DNA from: Paenibacillus mendelii
Lineage (GTDB): Bacteria; Bacillota; Bacilli; Paenibacillales; Paenibacillaceae
Direction of reading: 5' to 3'
Assembly: GCF_024498075.1 (NCBI RefSeq)
Contig: NZ_JANHOF010000009.1
Span: 159,108-223,107 of the forward strand
Length of the DNA stretch: 64,000 nucleotides
Made by a program: the position numbers and the translations under genes. Below, one piece after another: positions 49,367 through 59,001 of the stretch. The notes under the pieces are model-generated. The model did no database searches, was not told the origin of the DNA, and saw only the letters and a list, made by a program, of their open reading frames with translations. Each line of letters starts with the position of its first letter. Within the stretch, counting starts at the first letter, position 1.

Positions 49367-51400
49367 ATGAATCACCTGCAGGGACATTATGACGGCATGA
49401 TTGTACTGCTTTCCGTTCTCATTGCGGTGGCCGCTTCTTACTCTGCGCTCAACTTGGCAGGCAAGATTTCTCACGTTAAGGGGAGGAGCCGCACCATTTG
49501 GTTGTTCGTTGGCTCCTTTGTCATGGGGATTGGCGTATGGTCGATGCATTTTGTAGGTATGCTTGCCTTTCACTTGGGCATGGCCGTTCAATATCATATC
49601 CCCATCACATTAGTTTCCATGGTTGCTAGCATAAGTGCCTCGTTCGTTGCATTCCGGGTAACGTCCACGCCGGATGCAGGCGTCCGGCAGATCGTGCCGG
49701 CAGGTTTATATATGGGCAGCGGAATCGTTGCGATGCATTACATAGGTATGGCCGCAATCCGCAAGCCAATTGTTCTTCATTATAATATACTCTACTGTGC
49801 ATTATCCGTTATTGTGGCGCTGGCTGCTTCCTACGCGGCACTTTTCTTATTTCTGAAACTCCGCAATACGTTCGGGTTTAGTAAGCTAAAGCTGCTTTGT
49901 GCGGTATTGATGGGAGCTGCTATATGCGGGATGCATTACACCGGAATGCTGGCGACCGAATTTAGTCTGGAAGCCTCCGCGTCCCCATCAGGGAATGAAA
50001 TTATGGACAATTCCCAATCCATCCTGCTGATCGGGGTGGCCATAGCTACCTTCGTCATGCTGGGCATTTCATGGGGGGTCGTCTTCTTTGACCGAACTGT
50101 GCTTGAGAGAATGGCGTATAATGATGCGCTGACAGGCCTATTGAACCGGCATCAGCTGGTGCGTTATTTTGAAACATCGTATCCGGCGAAGGATAGCGGG
50201 TTTCTCTTATTTATCGATCTTGATCGGTTTAAGACGATTAACGATACGCTGGGGCATGATGCGGGCGATCTGTTTATTAAAGAAGTAGCTTCCCGAATCA
50301 AGCAAACCACGTCAGGTGATGATACGGTATTCCGGCTCGGCGGAGATGAGTTTCTCGTAGCTTCGGCAAGAGGCAAAAGGAAGGAAGCGGCGGAGCTGGC
50401 AGAGCGGCTCATTGCCGTTATTAAGCAGCCGTATTCCGTATTGGGGAATGAAATCTATATGACGGCCAGCATTGGCATCAGCTTGGCGCCCGAGCATGGG
50501 GTGACCCGGACAGCACTGCTGAAGGCGGCCGATATGGCGATGTATCGCGCGAAGAGTCTGGGCAAGAATCAGTACCAGCTGTTCGATGAGGAGATCGACC
50601 GGGCGTATGTCAGAAAGATGGAGCTCGAACGGGATCTGCGTAAGGCGCTGGCGAACAATGAGCTCATTATCTATTATCAGCCGAAGTGGGATTCCCAGCA
50701 TGATTGCGTCGGGGGCATGGAGGCGCTGCTTCGGTGGCAGCATCCCCGTCTTGGTCTGATTTCCCCCGTAGAGTTCATTCCCATTGCGGAAGAGACGGGG
50801 CTGATTGTATCGATGACCCGTTGGATGCTGCGTGAGGTCTGCTTGCAGAACCGCACCTGGCAGCAGCGGGGTTTGGTCCATGTATGCGTCTCCGTCAATA
50901 TGTCGATTCGGGTATTCGAGAGCGGCATGCTAAGAGAGATGGTTGCCGACGCGCTAGAGTTCTCCCAGTTAGCGCCGCAGGATTTGGAGCTGGAGATTAC
51001 CGAATCGATTGCCATGTATGACATGCAGGATACGATTAATCAATTGCAGCATCTCAAGGCGCTGGGCGTTCGGGTATCGATGGATGATTTCGGCACGGGC
51101 TATTCGTCACTGGGCAGCCTGGACGAGATGCCAATCGATGCGCTCAAGATCGACCAAATGTTCATCCGCCAAAGCACCCTGCCTTCCAAGCGGGCGATAA
51201 TCAGCACCATCATCGCCATCGCTAACCACTTGAACCTGGAGGTCGTAGCCGAGGGCGTTGAGACAGAGGAACAAATCGGATTTCTGCAGTCGCGCGGCTG
51301 TCGAGTGATGCAAGGGTTTTACTATGGCAAGCCCATGGATGCCCAAGCGATCGAAGGATGGATTGCGGCGACGAAGAGAGAGCGGTCACAAACAAGTTAA
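49367..51400 (+). CDS. MHYT-GGDEF-EAL membrane protein (c-di-GMP turnover)
   Basis: A 677-residue regulator. The N-terminal seven-helix MHYT domain (residues 1-225) carries three motif copies, MHFVGM, MHYIGM and MHYTGM, thought to bind a metal and sense a gas. A GGDEF domain follows with intact RLGGDEF near residue 325, then an EAL domain with intact GGMEALLRW and DDFGTGYSSL. Both synthesis and breakdown of c-di-GMP are therefore possible. The ATG at 49367 follows AAGAAGG. A terminator lies 20 nt after the gene. Confidence 0.95.
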   Translation: MNHLQGHYDGMIVLLSVLIAVAASYSALNLAGKISHVKGRSRTIWLFVGSFVMGIGVWSMHFVGMLAFHLGMAVQYHIPITLVSMVASISASFVAFRVTSTPDAGVRQIVPAGLYMGSGIVAMHYIGMAAIRKPIVLHYNILYCALSVIVALAASYAALFLFLKLRNTFGFSKLKLLCAVLMGAAICGMHYTGMLATEFSLEASASPSGNEIMDNSQSILLIGVAIATFVMLGISWGVVFFDRTVLERMAYNDALTGLLNRHQLVRYFETSYPAKDSGFLLFIDLDRFKTINDTLGHDAGDLFIKEVASRIKQTTSGDDTVFRLGGDEFLVASARGKRKEAAELAERLIAVIKQPYSVLGNEIYMTASIGISLAPEHGVTRTALLKAADMAMYRAKSLGKNQYQLFDEEIDRAYVRKMELERDLRKALANNELIIYYQPKWDSQHDCVGGMEALLRWQHPRLGLISPVEFIPIAEETGLIVSMTRWMLREVCLQNRTWQQRGLVHVCVSVNMSIRVFESGMLREMVADALEFSQLAPQDLELEITESIAMYDMQDTINQLQHLKALGVRVSMDDFGTGYSSLGSLDEMPIDALKIDQMFIRQSTLPSKRAIISTIIAIANHLNLEVVAEGVETEEQIGFLQSRGCRVMQGFYYGKPMDAQAIEGWIAATKRERSQTS

Positions 51401-51420
51401 ACGTCAGGCGGTTATATAGG

Positions 51421-51452
51421 AAAGGGAACACCTGAGAAGGATGTTCCCTTTC
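51421..51452 (+). terminator. Terminator after the GGDEF-EAL gene
   Basis: AAAGGGAACA (51421-51430) pairs with TGTTCCCTTT (51442-51451). Confidence 0.75.
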
Positions 51453-51561
51453 TATCGGCCTTTTTCGACAAAAAATGGTAGAAAATATAAAAATACGATA
51501 GCAGCGGCGTATTAAACTATGGTAGAATTTTCGATAGATAAGTACAAAAAGGATGGGTTAT

Positions 51562-52215
51562 ATGCGAAAAAAGAGGTTGTTGTTGCTTACATTGACCGTG
51601 CTAGCAGGCCTTATACCTATGAGTATAGCAGGGGCGACTGGTGACCCTTGCGAAGGCGAGACGAGTCAAGCTAGTCCTAAGCCGATTTCCGGCTCCATCG
51701 ACGGCAATCAAATCTATATCGAGTTCAGCAACATGATGGTTGAAGGCGAATATGAATATCAAGAAATAAATCCAGAGAATATTCAAATTACGGATTTGTC
51801 GAATTCGAGCATAAGGGTTGAAAGCGCCTATTTAGAATCGAGTACACTGGTGATCTCCGTGCTGCTCGATGAGGAGTTACCGCCAGAGGGTTCCGAACTG
51901 GATCCTCCGGTCGATGAACCATCTGGTTCCGTATGGGATGAGGTAACTGGTATAGAAGTTGCGATTGCGGAAGGTACCTTTCATTCCTATTCCTGTGAAG
52001 TACCAGTCGAACAAATCGATCAATATCGAATTTTGACGGAGCGCGGGAAAGAAGATTTACGCAACCTTCTGCATCCGAGTGAAGAAGGCGATGTTTCCTT
52101 GAGCGATGTCATCCGTTTTCTGTGGAGTGCTGACCGGCCGTCGAATATTATCGGTACACCGGGGATTAATGCGGCCGATGCGAGGTATCTGATGTCATTA
52201 ACTGCTGGTTGGTAA
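51562..52215 (+). CDS. Secreted protein of unknown function
   Basis: A 217-residue exported protein. Signal peptide MRKKRLLLLTLTVLAGLIPM with cleavage near AGA-TG. The mature part is acidic, with an early beta-rich segment (ISGSIDGNQIYIEFSNMM) reminiscent of Ig-like surface modules, and a C-terminal helical part (SLSDVIRFLWSADRPSN, then INAADARYLMSL) that looks like a dockerin/EF-type module: both halves have the D-hx-hhx-hL pattern. Two Cys may pair. ATG at 51562 follows AAAGGATGGG. A terminator follows. No family assigned. Confidence 0.65.
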   Translation: MRKKRLLLLTLTVLAGLIPMSIAGATGDPCEGETSQASPKPISGSIDGNQIYIEFSNMMVEGEYEYQEINPENIQITDLSNSSIRVESAYLESSTLVISVLLDEELPPEGSELDPPVDEPSGSVWDEVTGIEVAIAEGTFHSYSCEVPVEQIDQYRILTERGKEDLRNLLHPSEEGDVSLSDVIRFLWSADRPSNIIGTPGINAADARYLMSLTAGW

Positions 52216-52264
52216 CGCAGAGAAGTAACGGTAAGGTGCAATTGGTGATTGACGATAAACATAC

Positions 52265-52304
52265 AATGACGTGCGGAGAGCAGTTCTCCGGCACGTCATT
52301 TTTG
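52265..52304 (+). terminator. Terminator after the secreted protein gene
   Basis: AATGACGTGCGGAG pairs with CTCCGGCACGTCATT (one bulge), followed by TTT. Confidence 0.75.
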
Positions 52305-52358
52305 TTATCGATCTGATTCGGATCGTCATCGATATTCATGATAGGTCAACGCAGCCGG

Positions 52359-55300
52359 TTACTGCAGCTGGCTGGGCCAGAGCACGAGCGAGCGGTTATC
52401 GCGTTCCGCGCCCAGCGCCCGAAGCGGGGCGGCAGCGGCAGACTCCGTAATATCCTCGCCATTCCAGCGATCGATTTTGATTTTGCTTAATGCCTGACGG
52501 CGCATAATGATCCGGAACATTTGCTTCAAGATGGCAGGCTCTGCAAGCGCGCCCGGATCGGTTTCTGTGCCGGTGGGGGTGTCAGTTCCAGACTGCAGGC
52601 TCGCATCCTGAGAGGGGGTGCCCCCGGCAGGGATTTCCACGACCTTGCGGCCGTTATTCTCGAGCCAGTATCGCCAGCGCCCGTGAGACATTACCAGATA
52701 ATTGCCGCCTTTGCGGGCGAAGCCTGCTCCTTGGACAACCGGCCAGTCTGCGGTAAGTCCGAATGGGTTGGCCGGATCGACGGCAGATAGAACCGTGAGA
52801 TCATCCTCGTGGTCCAGCCCCATGAGCGGCTGATGGACCGAGGCGATGAGCTCGCGACGTGCGAATTGCAACGCGGGCACGCCTTGAACGAGCAGTCCGC
52901 GAGTGACAACGCCCCAGTGCTCCAACTGCCGAAGCACGGGCAGCAGCTCATCCCAGCTGAACGGGGAGGTCTGCGCGACAAGCTCCTTGGATACGATGCC
53001 GCAGCTGTCCAGCAGATGCTGCGTCCAATGAAGCGCTGATTCGGAGAAGTCCGTCCCTGCTGCAGAAATAACCGGCTGCACGGCCTCCTCGCCGTCGCTT
53101 GCAGAGGAGGGTGGAAGGCTCATATCCGTTGTTTCCGTCAACGAGCCCGTCCAGTACCAGCGCCCCTGGCCGGAGCCGGTCTTGGCGAGCCGTTTGCCCT
53201 TTGTTTGAAGCTGCAGCCGCAGCGGGGCGAATTGATCATTGGAGACATGTCCTTCCCAGACTAAATCGATTAAATCCGCCAGCAGCTCGGAAGGTATCTT
53301 TCCGGTATCCCGGCTAAGCCTTGTCAGGAAGCTTGCACCGCCGTCTCGCAGCAGGGCGAGCAGCTCTGGGTGCTTGGTCGCTGGGACGAGACCGGCGCGC
53401 TGATTCACATAAGGTGCATACAGCGGCTTGGATTCGGCGAGGAAGAAGGCAATTTTGCCCTCTTTCTCGCCATCTTCTTTCTTGCCGATCCAGACGATTT
53501 CACCCGAGGCGCACAGCAGATCCAGCTCATCCTTCCGATAGGCGGTCACGCGTGCCGGGAAAATAATCGATTCCCAGTGAGAAGCCGGGAGGAAGAATCC
53601 TTGCAAACGGCCAATCACGGTTCGCAAGCCATCGATCCCGCTTAGCTGCGTGCCGGGCAGAACATGCTGGAGCAGGGCCATCTGGGAGCACCAGCGGACG
53701 GGATCGACCGGATCGGCCTGCTTGCGGGCTTCTTCCAGGGTGAGACGAATAAGCCGCTTGGCCACGCTGCGGCTGGTCCAGATCCGCTCGTGCTCGGTAG
53801 CGGCAAAGGGAGCCTGTTCGATTCGGTCAAGGGCAAGCAGGCTGTCGATGACAAGCCGGGCTTGTTCCGCTGACAAGGCGTATCGTTGACGCAGATCGTC
53901 GTCGGTGAAGGAGAGTCGGTGCTCGGCATAGCGTCCTGCTACGAAGGCAATGGCGCTTTCCGTATCGGGGAAGTCTTCGTACATCTCCAGCTCTTCTGTA
54001 CAAATCCAGCGAACGCCGTCCGCGCTATTGTCGAATGAATAGGAGGTAATGCGGGCCTGACCCTCCAGCTGTTCCAGCCAATAGCTGATTTCTGTACCCC
54101 CGGCCAGCTTGCTGAGCTCCTTCGTCGTTAGGTCACCGCGCTTCTTAAGAAGGGCGAAGAGCTCCTCGGCGGTAGCCGGAATGAGTGCAGGGCTATCCAG
54201 CCTCTCCTCCTCGGATCTGATAATGCCAGGATCGACGGAGTTCTGCACGGCTTCCGCGCCGAACAGCTCGCCAGCGAGCGACTTGCTTACGCTGAGCAGC
54301 TGCAGCCGGGTTGCATCGTTAAAGCCATCTCCCTCATAAATCTGCGTATTGACGTAATCCGCGAGAAACTGGATCGCAAACGGGGAGGGGCTGTTCGTTT
54401 CTTTGACAACGATCTCAATATGGCCCTCCGCGATGTTCTCCAACAGCTGCTTCAATCCATTCGTATCCATATAGACGTGCAGACTTTCCCGCATGGCCTC
54501 TTGTAAATATGGAAAATGCTCCGCATACGGCAGCGCATGCTTCAGCAGCTCTTCACTGCGAAGCCGCTTTTGCCACATTGGCGTGCGCGTGAAGCTGCGC
54601 GAGAGCAGGAGCGATGTCTCAGCAATTCGGCGAAAGGAAATACCGAGCATAGGCGAGCCCGATATGGCTTCCGCCAGAAGCGGCTCAACGCTTGCGGGTG
54701 TAATATGCCACAATGTCCGCAGCCAGGAGGCATCCCATTCAGGCAGCACCAGCTCGATGCCGTTGTCCTTGGCATTGCCATACATTCGATAGGGAAGCAG
54801 CTTCTCGAACTGGCGCTCGATCGCGAGCAGCCACGTCCGGTTCAGGCGCCGGCCGAACGGATTATGGATAATGATCCGTTGTTGATTGGTCAGATCGCGG
54901 TAATGCTCGATCAAGATGCGCTTGTCGGTAGGTAATCCCAGCGCTTTATGCTGCGCGTAGATGAGCTCAATCAGCTCGGAAGCCGAGGCCGAGTCGAGTC
55001 CGTAATCTGTATCGAGCCAGCGGATCACAGCATCCTTTCGCTCCCGCTCGGCCTCCGTCTCAGCGGCGGATGCTTCGGCTGAGCCCGGCAGGAACCGTTG
55101 ATCCAGCGCCAGCCGCTCCGTCAGCTGCCCGAGAAAATGTCCAAGCTGAATTCCCAGCTCGACACGTCTGCCGCCGGGCTCATTATTCCAGAAAGGAATT
55201 TCACTGAAGCGGTTCGGCGCTTCCTTCACATAGACACGGTCCTGCTCGATGCGGCTGATCATCCAGGAAGTCGTTCCCAATTGGAAGACGTCGCCGGCAC

Positions 55301-56933
55301 GGCTTTCATGGATATAATCTTCATCGAGCTCGCCCAGATGAACACGGCTGTCCGCATGATGGACGGGATACGCCGAGGATTGCGGGATTGTACCCACGCC
55401 GGTTATCGCCGCTACGGACGTGTTAGCCCGCTTGCTGAGCATGTCCCGATCGCGATTCCAGTCGATGAGCGGCCGCGCGAACGGATAGAAGCCGGCAAGC
55501 ACCTTAAGGATTGCGTCCAACTGAGCGCGCGTGTAATTGCGATAGCATTCACTCCCGGCGATCAGCTCCAGCAATGCGCGGACGGTTATATTCTCCGCAG
55601 CCACAATGGCGGTGATCTGCTGGGATAGCACATCGATCGGCTGATCCGGCAGCCGGATTTCCTCGATATCCCGCCTTGCGATGTTGCGGCAGAGGACGGC
55701 TGCCTCGGGAAGCTGTCCGCGGCTGCGCAGAACAATAAACCCGCGGCTGACATCGCCTACGGCATGCCCCGCCCGGCCGATGCGCTGGATCCCGGACGCG
55801 GCATCCATAGGCGGATCGACCTGCAGCACGAGGTCGACATGGCCAACATCGATGCCGAGCTCCAGCGAAGAGGTGGCAACGAGGCAGCGGAGCTCTCCGT
55901 TTTTCAGCATGCCTTCTACCTCTAATCTGCGCTCGCGCGCCAAGCTGCCATGATGGGCACGCGCGAATTCGAAGCCGGTTTGCTCATTCAGCCGGAGCAC
56001 CAGCCGTTCGCACAGCCTGCGGCTGTTAACGAACAGCAGCACCGACCGTGCTCCTGTCATCAGCTGCAGCAGCCGTTCGACGATCGGGACCCACACCCCT
56101 TCACGGGACTTGGCGGGCTGACTGAAGTCGGGCATGGTGACCCGCACCTGCATCGTCTTCACCATGGTGCTCTCAACGATTGTGACTGGTCGTGGATGAT
56201 AGCCAAGCGGATGCGATGTGCTGCCCATCTGGGTTGAAGAAGGATCCCAGCCGCCCAAGAAGCGGGCCACCCGCTCGAGCGGCTTCTGCGTCGCGGAGAC
56301 GCCTATGCGCTGAATCGGCTGTGAACACCATGCAGATAGCCGTTCCAAGGTAAGGGAAAGATGAGCGCCGCGCTTGTCGCCGGCGATTCCATGGATTTCA
56401 TCGACGATGACCGTCCACACGGTTTGCAGCATCGCGCGGCCCTTCTCTGAGGTCAGCATGAGATAGAGCGATTCAGGCGTTGTGACCAGTACATCCGGCG
56501 GTCGACGCAGCATTTTTGCTCGTTCGCTCGCAGGGGTATCCCCCGTTCGAACAGCAGTGCGTATGCCCATCCAGACGGGACCGTCCGAAGCCGTCTCGGT
56601 GGCAGCATACCGTTCAATCGCCTCCATAAAGCCTGTCAGATGATGCTGGATATCGTTGTTCAGTGCTTTTAGCGGTGTCACATAGAGAATACGCACCCCC
56701 GGCTTCCAGCCGGAACGGGAAGAGGCTTTGGCTTTGGCCAGCTTGTCCAGACAGGGCAGCAATGCCGCGAGCGTCTTGCCGGAACCGGTCGGTGCCGCAA
56801 TGAGCGTATGCTGATCAGAGAGGATGGAAGCCCATGCCTGCAGCTGGACGTCTGTCGGCTCCCCGAACGTTTGGGCGAACCAGCCGGCGAGAATGGGATG
56901 GAACACGGAGAGAGCAGGTGAGTGCTGGGACAA
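52359..56933 (-). CDS. lhr: Lhr-type large superfamily 2 helicase
   Basis: A 1524-residue helicase close in size to Lhr of E. coli. Motifs in order: IAAPTGSGKTLAALLP (I), TPLKALNNDI (Ia), TTPESLYLML, VDEIHGIAGDKRGAHL (II), GVSATQKPLE (III), LFVNSRRLCERL (IV), ATSSLELGIDVGHVDLVLQ (V) and GIQRIGRAGH (VI). The remaining 900 residues are the winged-helix and Lhr C-terminal domain. It unwinds DNA or RNA-DNA hybrids, probably in repair. The TTG start at 56933 follows AAAGGAG; the frame stays open upstream to 57044. Divergent from the small gene at 57280; the gap 56934-57279 holds nothing else clear. Confidence 0.93.
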   Translation of the reverse strand: MSQHSPALSVFHPILAGWFAQTFGEPTDVQLQAWASILSDQHTLIAAPTGSGKTLAALLPCLDKLAKAKASSRSGWKPGVRILYVTPLKALNNDIQHHLTGFMEAIERYAATETASDGPVWMGIRTAVRTGDTPASERAKMLRRPPDVLVTTPESLYLMLTSEKGRAMLQTVWTVIVDEIHGIAGDKRGAHLSLTLERLSAWCSQPIQRIGVSATQKPLERVARFLGGWDPSSTQMGSTSHPLGYHPRPVTIVESTMVKTMQVRVTMPDFSQPAKSREGVWVPIVERLLQLMTGARSVLLFVNSRRLCERLVLRLNEQTGFEFARAHHGSLARERRLEVEGMLKNGELRCLVATSSLELGIDVGHVDLVLQVDPPMDAASGIQRIGRAGHAVGDVSRGFIVLRSRGQLPEAAVLCRNIARRDIEEIRLPDQPIDVLSQQITAIVAAENITVRALLELIAGSECYRNYTRAQLDAILKVLAGFYPFARPLIDWNRDRDMLSKRANTSVAAITGVGTIPQSSAYPVHHADSRVHLGELDEDYIHESRAGDVFQLGTTSWMISRIEQDRVYVKEAPNRFSEIPFWNNEPGGRRVELGIQLGHFLGQLTERLALDQRFLPGSAEASAAETEAERERKDAVIRWLDTDYGLDSASASELIELIYAQHKALGLPTDKRILIEHYRDLTNQQRIIIHNPFGRRLNRTWLLAIERQFEKLLPYRMYGNAKDNGIELVLPEWDASWLRTLWHITPASVEPLLAEAISGSPMLGISFRRIAETSLLLSRSFTRTPMWQKRLRSEELLKHALPYAEHFPYLQEAMRESLHVYMDTNGLKQLLENIAEGHIEIVVKETNSPSPFAIQFLADYVNTQIYEGDGFNDATRLQLLSVSKSLAGELFGAEAVQNSVDPGIIRSEEERLDSPALIPATAEELFALLKKRGDLTTKELSKLAGGTEISYWLEQLEGQARITSYSFDNSADGVRWICTEELEMYEDFPDTESAIAFVAGRYAEHRLSFTDDDLRQRYALSAEQARLVIDSLLALDRIEQAPFAATEHERIWTSRSVAKRLIRLTLEEARKQADPVDPVRWCSQMALLQHVLPGTQLSGIDGLRTVIGRLQGFFLPASHWESIIFPARVTAYRKDELDLLCASGEIVWIGKKEDGEKEGKIAFFLAESKPLYAPYVNQRAGLVPATKHPELLALLRDGGASFLTRLSRDTGKIPSELLADLIDLVWEGHVSNDQFAPLRLQLQTKGKRLAKTGSGQGRWYWTGSLTETTDMSLPPSSASDGEEAVQPVISAAGTDFSESALHWTQHLLDSCGIVSKELVAQTSPFSWDELLPVLRQLEHWGVVTRGLLVQGVPALQFARRELIASVHQPLMGLDHEDDLTVLSAVDPANPFGLTADWPVVQGAGFARKGGNYLVMSHGRWRYWLENNGRKVVEIPAGGTPSQDASLQSGTDTPTGTETDPGALAEPAILKQMFRIIMRRQALSKIKIDRWNGEDITESAAAAPLRALGAERDNRSLVLWPSQLQ

Positions 56934-57279
56934 GAGACATCGGCTCCTTTGCAGAATTGTGATTTGTGAACAGGGTGTATGAGCGCATATAGACGGCCTT
57001 TGATTTTCGTGAAAGGTTAAGAAGCGATCCCTCCTGCAGAACAAGGGCTGTCCATATAATTGGTAAATATGCCAGGGATATTATGGTTTCATTATACCTC
57101 TTTTTGATCGGGTTCAAATTTATAAGTTTCATGCATACAACCTTCCATAAGGGTAAGGGGGAGAAACGGGATTCTCGTCCAAAGGTCGGCGCGGGCTGTT
57201 TCTTTTAGGTCAGTTTGCGAGTCAGCGCTCATATGTATAGGGATAACATCATGGCTGCAGCGCAGCGGGAGGTTACGAG

Positions 57280-57705
57280 ATGGGGAAATGGCGGAATAGT
57301 CTGGAAGAACGTTGGAAAGAGTGGGTGCAGGTGGAGGACGCGGTGAGTCAGACGCTTGCCGGACGCAGTGTTCTCCGCGTGGCAGGGGCGCGGACTCCGC
57401 GGCTTTTGACGCCTGCGACGAAGGCTGTGCGCGTGACCGAGCTGAGTCAAGTAGACGGTACGTATGAAGCAGGACTCGCCTGCTTCTGTATCGGAGAGCT
57501 GCCGAGCGAAGAGCGCCCTGTCTTTCTGGCCGCTTGGCACAAACGGCTGGGCGAAGGTGCGACTGCCGTAATCGCCGACCGGCGCAGCGAGGGCTGCGAA
57601 TCGGCTATCGAGCTGCATGAGATATTCGCTCCGGTCGCTACACAGCTAGATGTCAAGATGGGTCGCACGTTCTGGTGGGTGAGATACAGGGTGCGCGGCC
57701 GATGA
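57280..57705 (+). CDS. Hypothetical protein, possibly a reduced methyltransferase fold
   Basis: A 141-residue protein. The order of elements (helix, VLRVAGARTP, AVRVTEL, GTYEAGLACFCIGELP, HKRLGEGATAVIADRR) resembles a small class I methyltransferase, with the acidic residue and the late strand kept but no GxGxG loop. It may thus be a degenerate or very divergent member. ATG follows GCGGGAGG. Divergent from lhr. The resemblance is weak. Confidence 0.5.
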   Translation: MGKWRNSLEERWKEWVQVEDAVSQTLAGRSVLRVAGARTPRLLTPATKAVRVTELSQVDGTYEAGLACFCIGELPSEERPVFLAAWHKRLGEGATAVIADRRSEGCESAIELHEIFAPVATQLDVKMGRTFWWVRYRVRGR

Positions 57706-57914
57706 TCTTCGATTAGCTGCCGTCCCTGCACACAGCGGCTTCTTCGCCGCCATGGAGCAGTCTTTTATACGCGGCGATTTTCAAGGCAACAACCGCATTG
57801 GGGCGAGGCTGGTGAATCGCGGCGCCTCTTAATGGCATCAAAGGCACGAAGGTTGTTTGAACGCAAGTCTTTACGGTGTATATAGAAGTACAGGCCTAGC
57901 ACTCCCAATACAAC

Positions 57915-57960
57915 AAAGCCGCAGGGCTCGTCATGAACGACAAATCACTGCGGCTTTATT
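57915..57960. terminator. Terminator hairpin after the 141-aa gene
   Basis: AAAGCCGCAG (57915-57924) pairs with CTGCGGCTTT (57948-57957), then ATTG. It lies between convergent genes; 57706-57914 shows no gene. Confidence 0.6.
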
Positions 57961-58007
57961 GTGTATCTCGACATCGTGACGGATGCCGATTCACATCTCT
58001 CGATTCA

Positions 58008-58508
58008 TTAATCAACTTCAACACCGTCGACAGCCTCGTCAGACGGTTCATCGGCAAATTTCTCGTACGTTGCAGTGCTCATTACGCGGCGGGCAGTAAC
58101 ATACCGCTTCTCATAATAAGTATCACTGAGGCCGCTAATCGTTACGCCTTTGCTGGAGGATGCGTGTGCGAACTTGCCGTCTCCAACATAGATGCCGACA
58201 TGCGAGATACCTTTACCGCTCGTATTGAAGAATACGAGATCGCCGGCGATCAGGTCGCTCTTCGCGACTTTTTTGCCGAGCTTGGATTGGGAGGAGGATG
58301 CGTGCGGAATCGAGACGCCGAGTTTCTTGAACACGTACATCGTGAATCCGGAGCAATCGAATCCCTTGGTAGTTGTACCGCCGTAGTTGTACGGCGTGCC
58401 GATTACGTCGCTGATGACTTCATCCATTTTGGAGTCTGCGAAAACGCTTCCAGCTTGGAACGTCAACAGAAGTGCGAGACCAATCAGCAGAGCGGAAACC
58501 TTTTTCAA
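58008..58508 (-). CDS. NlpC/P60 cell wall hydrolase under c-di-AMP riboswitch
   Basis: A 166-residue secreted cysteine peptidase that cuts peptidoglycan stem peptides. Signal peptide MKKVSALLIGLALLLTFQ with cleavage near VFA-DS. Catalytic Cys is in GFDCSGFTMYVF, catalytic His in ISHVGIYVGDGKFAHA. There are no binding domains, so it is a minimal hydrolase. The TTG start follows GGAAGGGG. A ydaO-type riboswitch directly upstream connects wall hydrolysis to c-di-AMP, as known for related hydrolases. Confidence 0.93.
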   Translation of the reverse strand: MKKVSALLIGLALLLTFQAGSVFADSKMDEVISDVIGTPYNYGGTTTKGFDCSGFTMYVFKKLGVSIPHASSSQSKLGKKVAKSDLIAGDLVFFNTSGKGISHVGIYVGDGKFAHASSSKGVTISGLSDTYYEKRYVTARRVMSTATYEKFADEPSDEAVDGVEVD

Positions 58509-58520
58509 AGATAGAAACCC

Positions 58521-58700
58521 CTTCCAATGCCTACGAGGTTAGCTGTGGGGTTCGGTTGAAGGTCTCCCTATGATCACCTCGGGCATCCGCGAAGACGGCT
58601 GCCGGGATCAATTCACCCAGAGTGGTTCCCCCGTTTCCCTTGCGGGAATTCGGCAAAAATTTCATTCTCGCTATTTATTCGATGATTTTCTTCCTTTCCC
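58521..58700 (-). promoter_or_regulatory. c-di-AMP riboswitch (ydaO-yuaA type)
   Basis: On the minus strand the leader contains the conserved blocks of the ydaO motif in order: GAATTCCCGC, GGGAAACGGGGGAACCA, GGGTGAATT, then TTCAACCGAACCCCACAGC and CTAACCTCGTAGGCATTGG, ending just before the hydrolase ribosome site. In this class c-di-AMP binding switches expression off. Bounds are approximate, particularly the 5' side. Upstream 58701-58790 is AT-rich and should hold the promoter. Confidence 0.88.
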
Positions 58701-58787
58701 TTCTAAGTTCACAATTTGTTCACACATTAGAATTCTAAGAGTGCAACTTTTCCGCAACTTGCTCGTACAAGGGCTAAATTTCATGCA

Positions 58788-58834
58788 AAAAACCCGAAAG
58801 TGCCTCCATCACGATAGGAGCTGCTTCGGGTTAA
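58788..58834 (-). terminator. Terminator upstream of the riboswitch (minus strand)
   Basis: AACCCGAA (58791-58798) pairs with TTCGGGTT (58825-58832); on the minus strand a TTTTTT tract follows. It would stop read-through into the riboswitch transcript. Between it and 58946 lies a short plus-strand frame with no support. Confidence 0.7.
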
Positions 58835-58945
58835 TTGACGTTTCGTTTAAAATTAGCCATTTTTTCTACGGGGTTTGGATGTTAATGGAGGTCATTCGCG
58901 AGAATGCGATGGAGCTGTGCCACGAATATCGACAAACGATGACGC

Positions 58946-58980
58946 AAAAAGGCTGAGCATCACCCTTCCGCTCAGCCGTT
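58946..58980 (-). terminator. Terminator of the membrane protein gene (minus strand)
   Basis: GGCTGAG (58951-58957) pairs with CTCAGCC (58971-58977); TTTTT follows on the minus strand. Confidence 0.75.
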
Positions 58981-59001
58981 TGTTTATTTTGTTTAGAAGA
59001 A

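Noticed and set aside
58879..58956. Short plus-strand frame ending near 58956
   Set aside because: About 25 codons with no clear ribosome site, placed among minus-strand terminators.
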